Source: Chrysopilus asiliformis (Eukaryota; Arthropoda; Insecta; Diptera; Rhagionidae). From it: a stretch of DNA of 64,000 nucleotides. The notes beneath the pieces were generated by a model, which saw nothing but the letters and a program-made list of their open reading frames with translations, was not told the DNA's origin and did no database searches. The position numbers and the translations under genes are program-made. Shown one piece after another: positions 43,855-54,082 of this stretch (position 1 is its first letter; each line of letters opens with the position of its first letter). The stretch is taken from contig OZ035960.1 of assembly GCA_964034945.1 (NCBI GenBank), positions 81,771,148-81,835,147 of the forward strand, written 5' to 3'.

Positions 43855-43990
43855 TAATTCTGGGGCCACAAGCAATAACCGCTTAAGTCGATTTTCAAGT
43901 GAAGCTATTATCCTTTTTGCCTGTTTAAATGCAGTTCATTTTGATTTATCAATCGACTTAAGCAATTATTGTTTGTGTCCACAGAATTAT
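43855..43990. repeat. Short inverted-repeat element
   Basis: AATTCTGGGGCCACAAGCAA and GCTTAAGTCGATT on the left pair with AATCGACTTAAGC and TTGTTTGTGTCCACAGAATT on the right. About 130 bp. Likely a small MITE next to the 3.1-kb transposon. Confidence 0.65.
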
Positions 43991-44079
43991 TTTCTTGTCG
44001 TTAGAAGAGGTAGAGCAAACACTGTCGGTGTTCCTATATATGGGTATAATAAATGAAATAATTTATGTTATAGTTTTTA

Positions 44080-45700
44080 TTAATTTTCTTATTTACATTT
44101 AGGTTAGCTTTATTCAAATGTCTAATCCTAAAATATAACCTCGCTCGAAAATACAAAGTTTTTACATTTTCTGGTAAATCTACCCCTAAAGCTTTTTCAA
44201 GATGCGTTTCAATAAATTTTTTGCTACAATAGTATTCATACTGTGTTTAAATTTTTAAAAAAATTTTCTAGTCATTTGTTTGTGTGAAAGCACTGTTTTA
44301 TCTTCATTTCGTCAAACGAGATAACACATAACTTCTCTTTTTCGTTGTAATTGCTATGTTCCAATAAGTTGAGTACGCTGTTCAAGATTCCTGGCTGTAA
44401 TTTTAGCCTAGCAGCCCAGTTTCGCAGAACTGACGGTGCAGGTAATGGGTATTTTCTTTTACGCAGCAGCCTGTATGAACGAGGACCGGATGAATAAAGT
44501 GAAAGTGCGGATGAAATATCCTCGCTACGCCATCTGAATTGTCTATTGTGTTGCAATCTTCTAACTTGTCCTGGGGTAAAAATTTCTTTCACCGATGTTC
44601 TTAATTTCTTCAGTCGTATTAATTGTTTTTCATTTTTCTTTCGAAGTTTCTCTACCTGCGCTCTCAAAGCATGAATCTGAGCGTCCTTGCTGCATTCCAT
44701 ATCCAATCTATTAATAAAATTCATTACCTTTCGATCATTAAGCCGAATAAATTTGAAAAATTTTACTCTGTTTGAGCTTCAGCATTTTTTGATATAAGAA
44801 TAGTTGCGTTTTTTTAATGTTCTGAAACAGTTCAGAACAAGCTTTCCATACAAAATCCTTCACCACCTTTTCATCTCGAACAGCGCTTGGAACAAAGGGA
44901 AATTTTATACGGTAATGTACGGTAATGAAATGCTGCTAACTTCAACATAATAAATCTGACATTTTATTCTCAATTGAGGATTTTGTGTTGGTGGTTTGTT
45001 AGTTCTGTTCGACAGCGAAATAGTTTTAATCATGGGAGATAGCGAATCGTGATTATATCAAGAAAATATAGCAGTAACGGCCTACTGATGTAACCAACGT
45101 GAAGTTAGTTGCCCTTCGAACTCAATGAAATTTCCCACTTACTCTGGATCGTTTTTTTAATGTTCCGTGTTCTAGAACATTAAAAAAACGCAACTAATGT
45201 TGTCTTCATCACAAACTTCTTGCAGTTGATTTTCAATTTCGGTTGCGTTCTGGCTTCTTTCTTGTAAAATGTCATCTTCTAGAGATCTGTAAAATTTAAC
45301 ATTTTTTAAATATATCTGTCAATATATATGTATAAAGTACAAATTTTTACCTTTCGTAAGCAGTGACACATTCTGTTACTAATTTTCTCTTTACGCGACA
45401 GCCATATCTTTTGCTTCGATTTGTTTCAGGTTTTGGCAAATTTAAGGTGGGAATTGCGTCTGGTTTTAAACGTCGTTTATTTTCTGGTGTGCTCAACAGC
45501 ACATCTTTCAGGCTCCAATCATCGGTATTGAAGTGATCGCCGCAAACCATTGCCATTTTGTTTGTCTTTGCTCCTTTTCCACACGCAGTTCGCCATTTTT
45601 GCATCATTTCTGGGTTTTTTGGAAACCGGAAAAACCTTATTGGAACTCCATTTAGGGTTTTCCCATTATAATTTCCACACCCCACCACAGCACATTTCAT
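44080..45700 (-). pseudogene. THAP/P-element-type transposase, broken
   Basis: Exon 1 (45700-45351) is a complete THAP C2CH finger: MKCAVVGC, FRFPKNPEMMQKWRTACGK, VCGDHF, then KRRLKPDAIPTLNLP. It ends GAAAG/GTAAAA. Exon 2 starts near 45286 (TTTTACAG) with SLEDDILQERSQNATEIE and is cut by a MITE at 44803-45194. Exon 3 (about 44708-44272) has a coiled coil (IHALRAQVEKLRKKNEKQL), a P-element-type helix-turn-helix, and LCVISFDEMKIKQ, whose Asp matches the first catalytic Asp of P/THAP9 transposases. The frame then stops. A distant C-terminal piece (KTLYFRARLYFRIRHLNKAN, about 44170-44100) follows directly, so the rest of the catalytic core is deleted. Inactive as a transposase; the THAP exon alone could still bind DNA. 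Confidence 0.78.
44803..45194. mobile_element. TA-flanked MITE inside the P-like transposase gene
   Basis: Inverted ends GTTGCGTTTTTTTAATGTTC, flanked by TA at 44801-44802 and 45195-45196. It interrupts exon 2 of the THAP transposase: the coding sense continues from ...EVCDEDN on one side to SKNAEAQT on the other. Tc1/mariner-style target. Confidence 0.85.
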
Positions 45701-45973
45701 TTTGGCTGCTTTAGGAACGCAAGCCTTCAACGAAAAAAAAATGTCTTATACTCGCGTATTTTCTCTAATATTTTACTTTTAACAACACTGAAATTGTATT
45801 TTAATAAATTTATATGTTTATTGATCACTTTTTAACGCATTTAATTCACAAACTCACAAATATCTAATTTAAATCGCACAAATTAAAAAAAAAACTATCC
45901 ACAACACAAAATTCCTTCTGCATTTGACGAACTAATCGGCACAAGTGACATAGCAACGAAATGTCAGATTTGA

Positions 45974-46523
45974 GCACGGCATAGAGACAACCCACGGCAT
46001 ACAGACAGACAAGGTATGCTGTAAACTCAAATCTGACATTTCGTTGCTACGTCACTTGTGCCGATTAGTTCGTCAAGTGCAGAAGGAATTTTGTTTTGTG
46101 GATGGTAATTTAAATTTTTGTGCGATCTAAATAAGATATTTGTAAATTAGTGGACTGATTGCATTAAATAGTGATCAATAAACATAAAAATTAATTAAAA
46201 AAAGTCGGCACAAATGACGTCACACCTGACTATCAAAAGTTTACAGCATACCTTGTCTGTCTGTATGCCGTGGAGACAACCAAGGTATGCCATGAACTTT
46301 TGATAGTCAGCTGTGACGTCATTTGTGCCGACTTTTTTTAATAAATTTTTATGTTTATTGATCACTATTTAATGCAATCAGTCCACTAATTTACAAATAA
46401 CTTATTTAGATCGCACAAAAATTTAAATAACCATCCACAAAACGAAATTCCTTCTGAACTTGACGAACTAATCGGCACAAATGACGTTGCAACGAAACGT
46501 CAGATTTGAGTTCACAGCATACC
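45974..46523. mobile_element. P-like MITE split by its own relative
   Basis: CACGGCATAGAGACAACC at 45975 continues as CAAGGTATGCCATGAAC at 46281 once the 45993-46272 insertion and one duplication are removed. The right end reads GTTCACAGCATACCTTG (about 46510-46526). Interior GTGCCGACTTTTTTTAATAA and GACGAACTAATCGGCACAAA match the THAP element. The right outer end is less complete than the left. Confidence 0.6.
45993..46272. mobile_element. P-like MITE with 8-9-bp TSD
   Basis: Ends CACGGCATACAGACAGACAA, nearly perfect inverted repeats running more than 40 bp inward through GGTATGCTGTAAACT. Flanked by GAGACAACC at 45984-45992 and 46273-46281 (8 or 9 bp depending on where the end is placed; P elements make 8). 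The interior equals the terminal regions of the THAP transposon, so it is a non-autonomous derivative. It sits inside another copy of the same family (about 45974-46523), in opposite orientation. Confidence 0.8.
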
Positions 46524-47162
46524 TTGGTCAGAGAACAAATAATCTAGAGAATAAACTCTTAGAACAAAATAATCGCAAAAAAATGTTTTTTTTGGAAATA
46601 ACGGTTTATCTCGATAACAGGTTGAGATGTCGAGTTATAGGTAAAGACAAAAGTGTGGGAAATTTTATTTTCTCCAAGTTTTGTCATACTTAAGGCCACT
46701 AAAAAACGCGTAGTTTGGGAGTAAATCGAGAAAAACGAAATTGCGATTTTTGAAAAACCGCCATTTTGGATACTTCCGGTTAACGGATAGGATCAGGCCC
46801 GGCTCAACCTAATATGCAGACCATGCAAGGCATGGGGGCGCCGATATAAAGGGCGCCTTTCCTCTTTCGATTTAAATAATTATATATTTTTCATTTTTTA
46901 TATTTGTGTAAACAAAAATTTTTCAAAAAAAATTTCTGTGTTTAATTTATTAAAAAAAATATTTGAAAACTCTAAATACAAATTCAAATATTTTTTGTGA
47001 TCTATATTTTATTCGAATTTGCTAGAAAATATATTCGTGAACGTAACTGTTGCTTTACGAATATTTTTGAGTCTTCCAGTTTCAGTTGCAAGTGGTGAGA
47101 GGTCATTTTCGAAATTAAAAATTATCTGAGATCAAGTATTTCGCAGGAGCGATTGGTAGGGC

Positions 47163-50125
47163 CATAAACAAATTATATAAAGACTGTTTTTTTTCGAACA
47201 ACTCAACTTAGTGCAAAACCGAAATTCAAAATAATACCCCATCGTGACGTAAGAGCTGCCGACTAGCCGGCAATACACACTAGCAGCCAGAAGCAGCCCT
47301 GATAACCTGAAAGTACTTAAATAAGTAGTGAAATAAGCGGTGTGACTAAGCATTAAAATAGCAGTGAAAAAGGATAGGGCATCGGGAAAATTTTGAGCGG
47401 TTGTTCTGATACGCACCAACACATACTTGTGGACTATCTCATGTTTCAAGGGAGCCAAGACAGTTGTTAGAAAGAGACAAATGTCCGATTTTCACTACTG
47501 AATTCAGTAGTGTTTTCAGTAATGTTTTCAGTACTTAAATAGTTAATATTTTCAGTACTTATATTTTCAGTAAAAAAGCATTTTAATTTGCAAAATATTT
47601 TTATTTTAATTTTTTAAAATATATTTTACAATTTTATGGAACCTGTAATGGGATTTCCCTATGCAAATCTGAAGAAGATTTACGTACGCCGGTTTGGATA
47701 TAAGACCACCGCAACCATCTGAAATTAGTTTAAAAAGTAGATTAATATTTGAAAATATGTTATGTTTAAATGTATTACTTCCTGTATTTTATCCTCCGGG
47801 TCTGATGAACACTCTGGACTCCTTGGCCAGGCCGGTGACGCACAATCTTCTAAAACTTCGCCGACGAGAATAGAGCCGGCAGACAGAACCTGTGCATCAT
47901 TTTTTGCTTCCCGTCGCAGCATACTCAGCCTGTTTTATAGTTTTTTTTTCTTTTATTAACTTCTGTTGAACACTTTTGAACACACTTTTTATACTTCTTG
48001 TAACACGCCATCACATGAATGGTAAACTTGACTTGGATTAGCTAGAAAAGACTTCGAAATTTTGACTACTTAAAGTAGTACTGAAATAAGTGCTGAAAAT
48101 CAAGGCTGAAAATACATAGAGGGAGATATAAATCTTTGTAGAGTTGGGTTTCATAGTACTTTCTCTTTTTATATAGTTAAACCTAAGTACTTATTTCAGT
48201 AGTGTTTTAAGCAGTGAAATTTTACCAATACACATAAAGCAAAAATATAGTATAAAATCAGGAAGAGTATTAGTGAAGTAATTTTCAGTAGTATTTTCAT
48301 TGCTTTTTTCAGTGCTGAAAATTTTCAGCACTGAAACCAGGTTTGCAGGGAGCCGTGGTGATCGCCTATACATGTCGCTGCTTACATTCGCCCCTTGTTA
48401 AAACCAGTTTTCGTTTCTAGTTCGTTTTATTCTCTTTGAATTCTTATGCAAGCGACACGAAGCGGGGGCAAGTATGTTTGGTGTTTTTTTTGTGTGTTTG
48501 TATTGTGTGTGTGTGTTTTTTTGTGCGTGAGTATTTTTTCCTTCCGCAGGTTTTCGATTTGAAAATTTTGATTGCTAACAATAAATATATGACATGACAA
48601 AATTTTTAGTTTGTTCGTTAATTCAAAATTTATTTTGAACTTTAAACGTTAAAAAAAACAGCAAACTAAAAATTTTATCTTGTTATACTTTGTTCATATT
48701 TTTAAATTGCTTTGAGAATGTAAGTTTCAAGTTTTATCAAATTTCCACAGAATTGTAGTTTGATAAAGCAAGTAAATGCATTTTATTTAAACAATTTAAA
48801 GTATGATTTAAACAATTCAAAAAAAAGATGTGAGCATTACATGACTTTCTTCTGCAATATTTAAAGTTTCCGAAAAAATATGTGAAAAATAATGTTTTTC
48901 AAATTATCTCATGAACCGTTAGAGATATGTAAAAACTTCATACTCGACTTGAATGGAGCTTGAAAGTCACTTTTGTTTTTTTTTTTAACTTTTTTCATTT
49001 GGATGTAGTTAGGGGCCTAAAAAAAAGATACCCGTATTTTTTTGTTTCGGGGAATAAATTCCAGTAGGCGGAGAGGAGGGGGTCAAAGTCGGCGAAAACT
49101 CGAAATCACAAAAACTTTAAAAATTTGTAACGGCTTAACCGATTGAAATGATATTGAACATTTTCGAAAGGTAATTTCTTGTCACAAAAAATATTTTTTG
49201 ACTTCCTCTCCCTCCCCCTCACCGTCATATTGGAAAATTCAATTTAGTGACAAAATTTAAAATTTCTCAAGAAAAACAGCAACAAATTCAAAGAAGGTTT
49301 GAAAGTGTCAAAATACTTCCAGAAACTCAAAATTTTCACAGATTTATTCCAGACGGAAACTTTCTCAAAGAAAAAACTTTTTCTTTTAAATGAATTTCTC
49401 TTTTGAGAAATCTATTGAAATCTTTTGAGTTAATATTATGTACAGAAAACATAAAAACCAATCGAAAATCAGTAAAATATATACAATTTTCTTGTATTCG
49501 ATTTTTTTTTGATTTTTTTTTAAATAACGCATTTACTCCCAAATTTTATTTATATTGTCACTAAATTGAATTTTACAATATGACGGTGAAGGGGAGGGAG
49601 AGGAAGTCAAAAAATATTTTTTGTGACAAGAAATTACCTTTCGAAAATGTTCAATATCATTTCAATCGGTTAAGCCGTTACAAATTATTAAAGTTTTTGT
49701 GATTCCCTAACAATATCCAATCGAACAAAGTTAAGAAATCGAATTTGACTGTAAACGAGAGTATGAGTTGAGATGGAGTTCACCTAAAATTAAAAATGTA
49801 GCCAATATTATTTCCTTTAATTTTGGTTATATGCATTTTTTCTCACAAGCGCAGTGTTCGAGAAATTTGTATTTAAGAAAAATTGTATGGGAGGTAACCG
49901 TTGTAGCTAGCGGTACTTTCCCAAAAATTTATAGAAAACTACGATTTCGGTAAAACTTCGTGTTGATCAGAGAGTTTGAAAATGAATTGAATGTTTTTCT
50001 TTGACCAAGCGGCATGCTCCGCTGCTCGTGTGCGCTGCCAACCGCATGCATATCTGCTGCTTTGGGGGATTATTTTTCAAAGCTGAGTTGTTAGAGAAAA
50101 ATAGTCTTTATATAATTTGTTTATG
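47163..50125. mobile_element. 2.96-kb TIR element inserted in the hAT transposase
   Basis: Ends CATAAACAAATTATATAAAG on both strands, extending about 40 bp with few mismatches (through AACAACTCA). Flanking duplication GTAGGGC (7 bp; up to 9 if TGGTAGGGC is counted). The insertion point is confirmed by the restored reading frame. The interior has many TTTTCAGTA / TACTGAAA words (47500-48340) and a 150-bp-arm inverted repeat (49098-49705), but no recognisable gene. Superfamily open: the 7-9-bp range allows hAT, P or MULE. Confidence 0.8.
49098..49705. repeat. Foldback inside the 2.96-kb element
   Basis: 49098-49256 (ACTCGAAATCACAAAAACTT ... CAATTTAGTGACAAA) pairs with 49550-49705 (TTGTCACTAAATTGAA ... 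AAGTTTTTGTGATTC). The arms are about 155 bp, nearly perfect, separated by about 295 bp. They include CCTCTCCCTCCCCCTCACCG and its complement. Confidence 0.8.
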
Positions 50126-50250
50126 GTAGGGCTATCGATGATAGCAATTGAAAGAGATATTTGTGAAAAAATCGACACTAATGAAATCGCAAACTTAAAA
50201 GCCAGAAAAGTAAAATTTTAGAAACTTAAATAAATAAAATTGTTAACTTT

Positions 50251-50786
50251 TTTATACCCGTATGGTGAAACCAAAGGGTATATTAGATTTGCCTTACCGT
50301 TTGTAACGCCAAGATCCCGATATCACACACAAAAATAAATTACACCAGTGTGTTTAGAATGATAGAAAAAAGTTGAATTTAGCATGTCCGTCCGTCCGTC
50401 TGTGGCGCGGATTGCGGGCGCACGGATTGAGCTAGAGACTTGAAATTTTGCGTGGATCCGTTTTTCGTAAAATGCGAGGCTAAGTTCGTTAATGGGCAAA
50501 AACGGACCATTAGGGGGAGTACCCCCCATACGAACGAAATCGTTTTTTGTGAATACCTCAAAAACGGTGCCTCTTATCAAAAAAGTGCAAGAACAAAAGT
50601 TATTTAGGATATAATTCTACATAAAACTCCCATACATCAAAATCCAATTGGAATAAATTTTACAAAATCTTATTGGAAAGTTTGACTTCAAAGTGGAATT
50701 TTGATACAACTGTTCGCTGTTCATTTAAATCACCATACGGGTTTTCAATAATTGCCACATTGGCAATTATAGCTTTTGTTATGTTT
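50251..50786 (+). mobile_element. DINE-1/Helentron-like element, copy 3
   Basis: Plus-strand orientation: TTATACCCGTATGGTGAAAC at the left, CATGTCCGTCCGTCCGTCTG in the core, then the ATCACCATACGGGT inverted repeat, an AATTGCCACATTGGCAATT hairpin and a GCTTTTGTTATG tail on the right. Nested in the hAT remnant, flanked by T-rich sequence, as expected for Helentrons (insertion between T residues). Confidence 0.75.
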
Positions 50787-51178
50787 TATACTTTATGTTG
50801 AACTATTATAATTCGTTGAACTTGTAATTATTTTATTTGTATGAATTATTTTACATAAAACGTTTTGTGCCTTTAAATTTATTTACTTATCTCCCATATG
50901 TACACTTTTTTTTTAAATTCAAACAAAAAGGGCGCAAAAAAAAACTTGCATAGGGCGCATAGAACCATAGAGCCGGCGCTGGATAGGATCGTCGCATTTC
51001 AGGACCCAACATGCCTATAAAATTTCATGGCGCTAGCTCTATTAGTTTTTGAGAAATCTTGTACACAGACTGACAGACAGAAAGACATTTTTTTAATATG
51101 ACTCCAATCGACTCAGGAGTGATCGGGAAATGTTTTTTAGGCAAAATTAAGAGGTCGAAATTTTTCATGAATACAATA

Positions 51179-51262
51179 TTTATTTATTTATTTATAAAGA
51201 ACAACTTACATAAATGTAGCATCCTTATTTACGCCCGGGTTACAAGACCATATGGCGGAAGT
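51179..51262 (-). mobile_element. Truncated non-LTR retrotransposon 3' end
   Basis: On the minus strand it ends in a TAAATAAATAAATAAA tail. Flanked by GAATACAATA at 51169-51178 and 51263-51272. The uninterrupted target is visible in the related repeat at about 13400 (CATGAATACAATACTTTATT). Only about 80 bp were copied, a typical 5'-truncated LINE insertion. Confidence 0.8.
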
Positions 51263-51643
51263 GAATACAATACTTTATTATACTCCGTAGAAGAAAGTAA
51301 AAATAAAAGCCATTTGATCTACATTTGTGCAAGAAAAGTCTAAAAAAAAAACAATCACAAAAATCCGGCTCCTTATATACATATATGCTCTTCTAATATT
51401 TTATATTAGTAGTATTTCGTCTCCAGGATTTGACGACAAATCGAGAAATCGTCTCCAATATTTTTCTGGTAGCTCCCAGTTGTAAAAAATGTGAATGCCA
51501 AAGTTTTAACAGCGATGGCATAGCACTTGATTTGGTTGTTAGTCGGAATTTTTTTATATTTTATCCATTACATATTTCACTGACTCTAAAGAGAAATTAA
51601 CTCAAAACTGACAATGTTAAAACTTGATTGTTTCTTAAATTAA

Positions 51644-52167
51644 AACATAACAAAATCTATAATTGCCAATCTGGCAATTATTGAAAACCCGTATGGTGAT
51701 ATGACATTGTTCGAAGTTTAAGTGAACGGTTGTACCAAAATTCCACTTTGAAGGCAAACTTTTCAATGAAGTTTTTTTAAAATTTATTCCAATCGGATTT
51801 TGATGTATGGGAGTTTTATGTAGAATTATATCCTAAATAACTTTTGTACTTGCACTTTTGATAAGATGCACCGTTTTTGAGATATTCGTAAAAAACGTTT
51901 TCGTTCGTATGGTCCATTTTTGCTCATGAACGAACTTGGCCTTGCATTTTACGAAAAACGGATCTGCTCAAAATGTCAGGTCTCTAGCTTAATCCGTGCG
52001 CCCGCAATCCGCGCCACAGACGGACGGACGGACATAGAAAATTCAATTGTTTTATATCATTCTGAACACACTGGTGTAATTCATTTTTGTGTGTGAGAAC
52101 GGGATCTTGGCGTTACAAACGGTAAGGCAAATTTAATACACCTTTTGGTTTCACCATACGGGTATAA
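51644..52167 (-). mobile_element. DINE-1/Helentron-like element, copy 4
   Basis: Same architecture as copies 1-3: AATTGCCAATCTGGCAATT hairpin, ACCCGTATGGTGA pair, GGACGGACGGACAT core. A short deletion removed the CCCC-containing word found in copies 1 and 2. Confidence 0.72.
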
Positions 52168-53324
52168 TGAGGTTTCAAAAAATAAAATGTCATAACAGAT
52201 TCAGGACAACGTTAAATTTTGAGCGCCGTTTTTCAAAAACTCTTTTTGGTGTCAAAGTTATCAAAATTATAAACTAATTCAGAAAAGTTTTTTCTCTTTT
52301 TCTTTTTTATTTGATTGGCGTTCACAAACAAGTACGTGAAGTGGCCTATGCTAATCTTCTACAGAGTTTTGTGTCCATGGTAAATACATTTTAACATTCT
52401 CGAAAATTGACCAAAATTCTGGAGTACCTTGGTTTTGAAGCGGTTTTTCTGTTGTTGAACCTGACACATAGTTCCTATCGAACCAAATTGATTTTTTTTT
52501 GCCGTCTGCACTCAAATTCTTTTGCAAATCTTTGAAATATTCTGACACTAAATAAAATGGTACGAAGGACAAAATTTTTAGTGGTCGAATTTCATTTCAA
52601 AATTGTTATTCCCATATTTCGATGCCAAACCCTCTTTCAGGACACGTCTCCAAAAATTTGATCAGAAATTTAAAAAGCATCTTTAAAAATCGCAGTAATG
52701 AAAGTTTTTGGTTCATGTATGTATATTCCAAGATCGCTAGCAACATGAAGTAATTCGCAAAATATTTCAATGTAGTAATTTTTGCTTTTACTAGACATTA
52801 AAGCGTATACAAAAAGCATATACCAAAATGGATGTTAAATAATTCTCATAATTGAAGGGATTATTTTAAATGTTCCAACCATCATCCAAGATTTTGAATT
52901 TGTTTTGTGCCAAATAAGATAATTTTATAATTTTCAAATTTTTCAGAAACCAAAAATAGCTCGCCTTCCAACCTGACGGCTAAAATATTCAAGTACCAAT
53001 AAAGCTTAAAAATAATCTGTATTATTCACGATTAATCTATTCAACTTACCGTATTTTACAATGAAATAGGATTTTAATTAAATACGAAACACACCTTTAT
53101 AACATAAGGAAATCGTCAGACAGTAAAATTTCTTTCAGTCTATTCCTGAACGGAGTAAAAATTGAACCAATTAAGGCCAAAATCCATATTATTTCATAAT
53201 AAAAAAGGATCCGCCGTATTTTTATAGGATGTGAAAGGAATTGTAAATTTTTCATTTAGAGATTAGCCAGTTTTTACTCAAACACGATTTTTTGTAAGAA
53301 AACAAATGTTAATTTTGTTTTGTT
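52168..53324. other. Intergenic DNA with a possible MULE transposase fragment
   Basis: The only noteworthy stretch is on the minus strand at about 52572-52330. It reads LVSEYFKDLQKNL, IWFDRNYVSG, TPEFWSIFENV and WTQNSVED, resembling the C-terminal end of insect MULE transposases (which finish with an N-N-x-x-E-x-W-H motif). The frame closes right there. No start, catalytic region or terminal repeat is seen. The rest holds nothing identifiable. Confidence 0.35.
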
Positions 53325-53330
53325 TTTATT
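53325..53330 (-). promoter_or_regulatory. Polyadenylation signal of RpS13
   Basis: AATAAA on the minus strand, about 22 bases past the stop codon. Confidence 0.7.
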
Positions 53331-53351
53331 GTAAAGGTAAAATCGGTAAGC

Positions 53352-54046
53352 TTAAGCAACAAGCGCTGACGCTGTACTTGATTCGTATTTCCAGTTTGGT
53401 GGCAATACACTTTTTGTTTTGTAGTACCGAGCAAGCCTGTGAATCCTCGACTCTACCAAAATTAAACGGAACTTGCTGTCCTTGTCCTTGCGATTACGCT
53501 CCAAATGTTTGCGGATGGCAACGGCTTTTTTGATCAGGAAATAAAGATCCTCTGGGATATCAGGCTTGAGCCCCACCGATTTCATTATACGCAAAATCTT
53601 GTTTCCGTTTACAAAGCGCACCTGAGCAACTCCGTGGGAGTCTCGCAGAATGATACCTGAAGACAAGGCAAAAATTTGGTTGCTTTAAAGTTTTAGGTTA
53701 AGTTTTTTTTCGAATTTACCGATTTTGGATGGAGTCATTCCCTTTTTCCCCAACTTTTTTATCTGTTCCCTTACATCTTCGGCGTTCAATTTCAACCATG
53801 ATGGCACCGATCTACGGTAGGGAAGTGCTGACTGGGATATACCCTTACTGAAAGCAGGAAAAACTCAATTTAGACACGTGTTTTCAAACCACCCAAAAAA
53901 TCGTTCGTGGGCTAGTACTAAATAAAATCAAGTAAACACAAATCAGAGAAACATTTTTTCGAGTAATTTTACACGATTTCGAAAGAAATAAACACAAGAA
54001 ATACACTAGAAAATTAAATTTACCCAGGAGCGTGCATACGACCCAT
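53352..54046 (-). CDS. RpS13: Ribosomal protein S13 (uS15), cytosolic
   Basis: Component of the 40S ribosomal subunit. Three coding exons: 54046-54024, 53847-53720 and 53656-53352. Together they encode 151 aa, exactly the usual eukaryotic length. It begins [20 protein letters not shown], as in nearly all eukaryotes, and contains [43 protein letters not shown] and the invariant tail [18 protein letters not shown]...ALVA. Splice sites are GG/GTAAAT, TTTCAG/T, CG/GTAAAT and TTCAG/GT, with introns of 176 and 63 nt. I looked for an intronic U14 snoRNA, as in vertebrate RPS13, and saw none. Upstream, CCTTTCTACCTTC is a plausible 5' TOP tract. Confidence 0.98.
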
Positions 54047-54065
54047 GTTGGCTACTTTTTTTACG

Positions 54066-54082
54066 AAGGTAGAAAGGCATGC
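54066..54082 (-). promoter_or_regulatory. Possible 5' TOP start region of RpS13
   Basis: On the minus strand GCCTTTCTACCTTCG lies about 20-35 bases before the ATG. Ribosomal protein mRNAs start with such C-led pyrimidine tracts, which confer growth-dependent translation. Confidence 0.4.

Larger units (their letters stand above)
44050..45975 (-). mobile_element. P-element-like transposon, internally deleted
   Basis: Minus strand. THAP exon, leucine-rich coiled coil and helix-turn-helix region, the start of the catalytic domain, then a deletion, then a C-terminal remnant. The right edge (45800-45975) matches the inner terminal sequence of the short elements at 45993 and 46280-46520 (AATCGGCACAAGTGAC, CAACGAAATGTCAGATTTGAG), which ties those MITEs to this transposase. 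I do not find a clean left terminal repeat. Confidence 0.72.
47050..50215 (+). pseudogene. hAT transposase C-terminal dimerisation domain, interrupted
   Basis: From about 47050 the plus strand reads LRIFLSLPVSVASGERSFSK, the conserved hAT C-terminal motif, then after a one-base shift NYLRSSISQERLVG up to 47162. The frame resumes at 50126 after the inserted element: VGLSMIAIERDICEKIDTNE, ending near 50215. The upstream catalytic region is gone. Confidence 0.8.
46794..50981 (+). mobile_element. hAT transposon remnant with 8-bp TSD
   Basis: Starts CAGGCCCGGCTCAACC and ends TAGAGCCGGCGCTG. Flanked by GATAGGAT at 46786-46793 and 50982-50989. GGGCGCC words next to both ends are typical of some hAT groups. 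It retains only the transposase C-terminus, and contains a 3-kb insertion plus a DINE-1-like copy. Removing the insertions leaves under 700 bp. Confidence 0.9.
46560..51310 (+). repeat. Family X repeat split by a hAT element
   Basis: The left part is 46560-46793 (TTTATCTCGATAACAGGTTG ... TTCCGGTTAACGGATAGGAT). The right part is 50990-51310 (CGTCGCATTTCAGGACCC ... ACTGACAGACAGAAAGAC ... GAAAGTAAAA). The junction is the GATAGGAT duplication of the hAT. Its last 40 bases form a CTTTATTATAC/GTAGAAGAAAG pairing, a Helentron-like 3' hairpin. Also split near its end by a LINE fragment (51179). Confidence 0.6.

Noticed and set aside
53657..54023. U14-type snoRNA in RpS13 introns, as in vertebrates
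   Set aside because: I saw no paired C/D boxes with U14-like guide regions in either intron.
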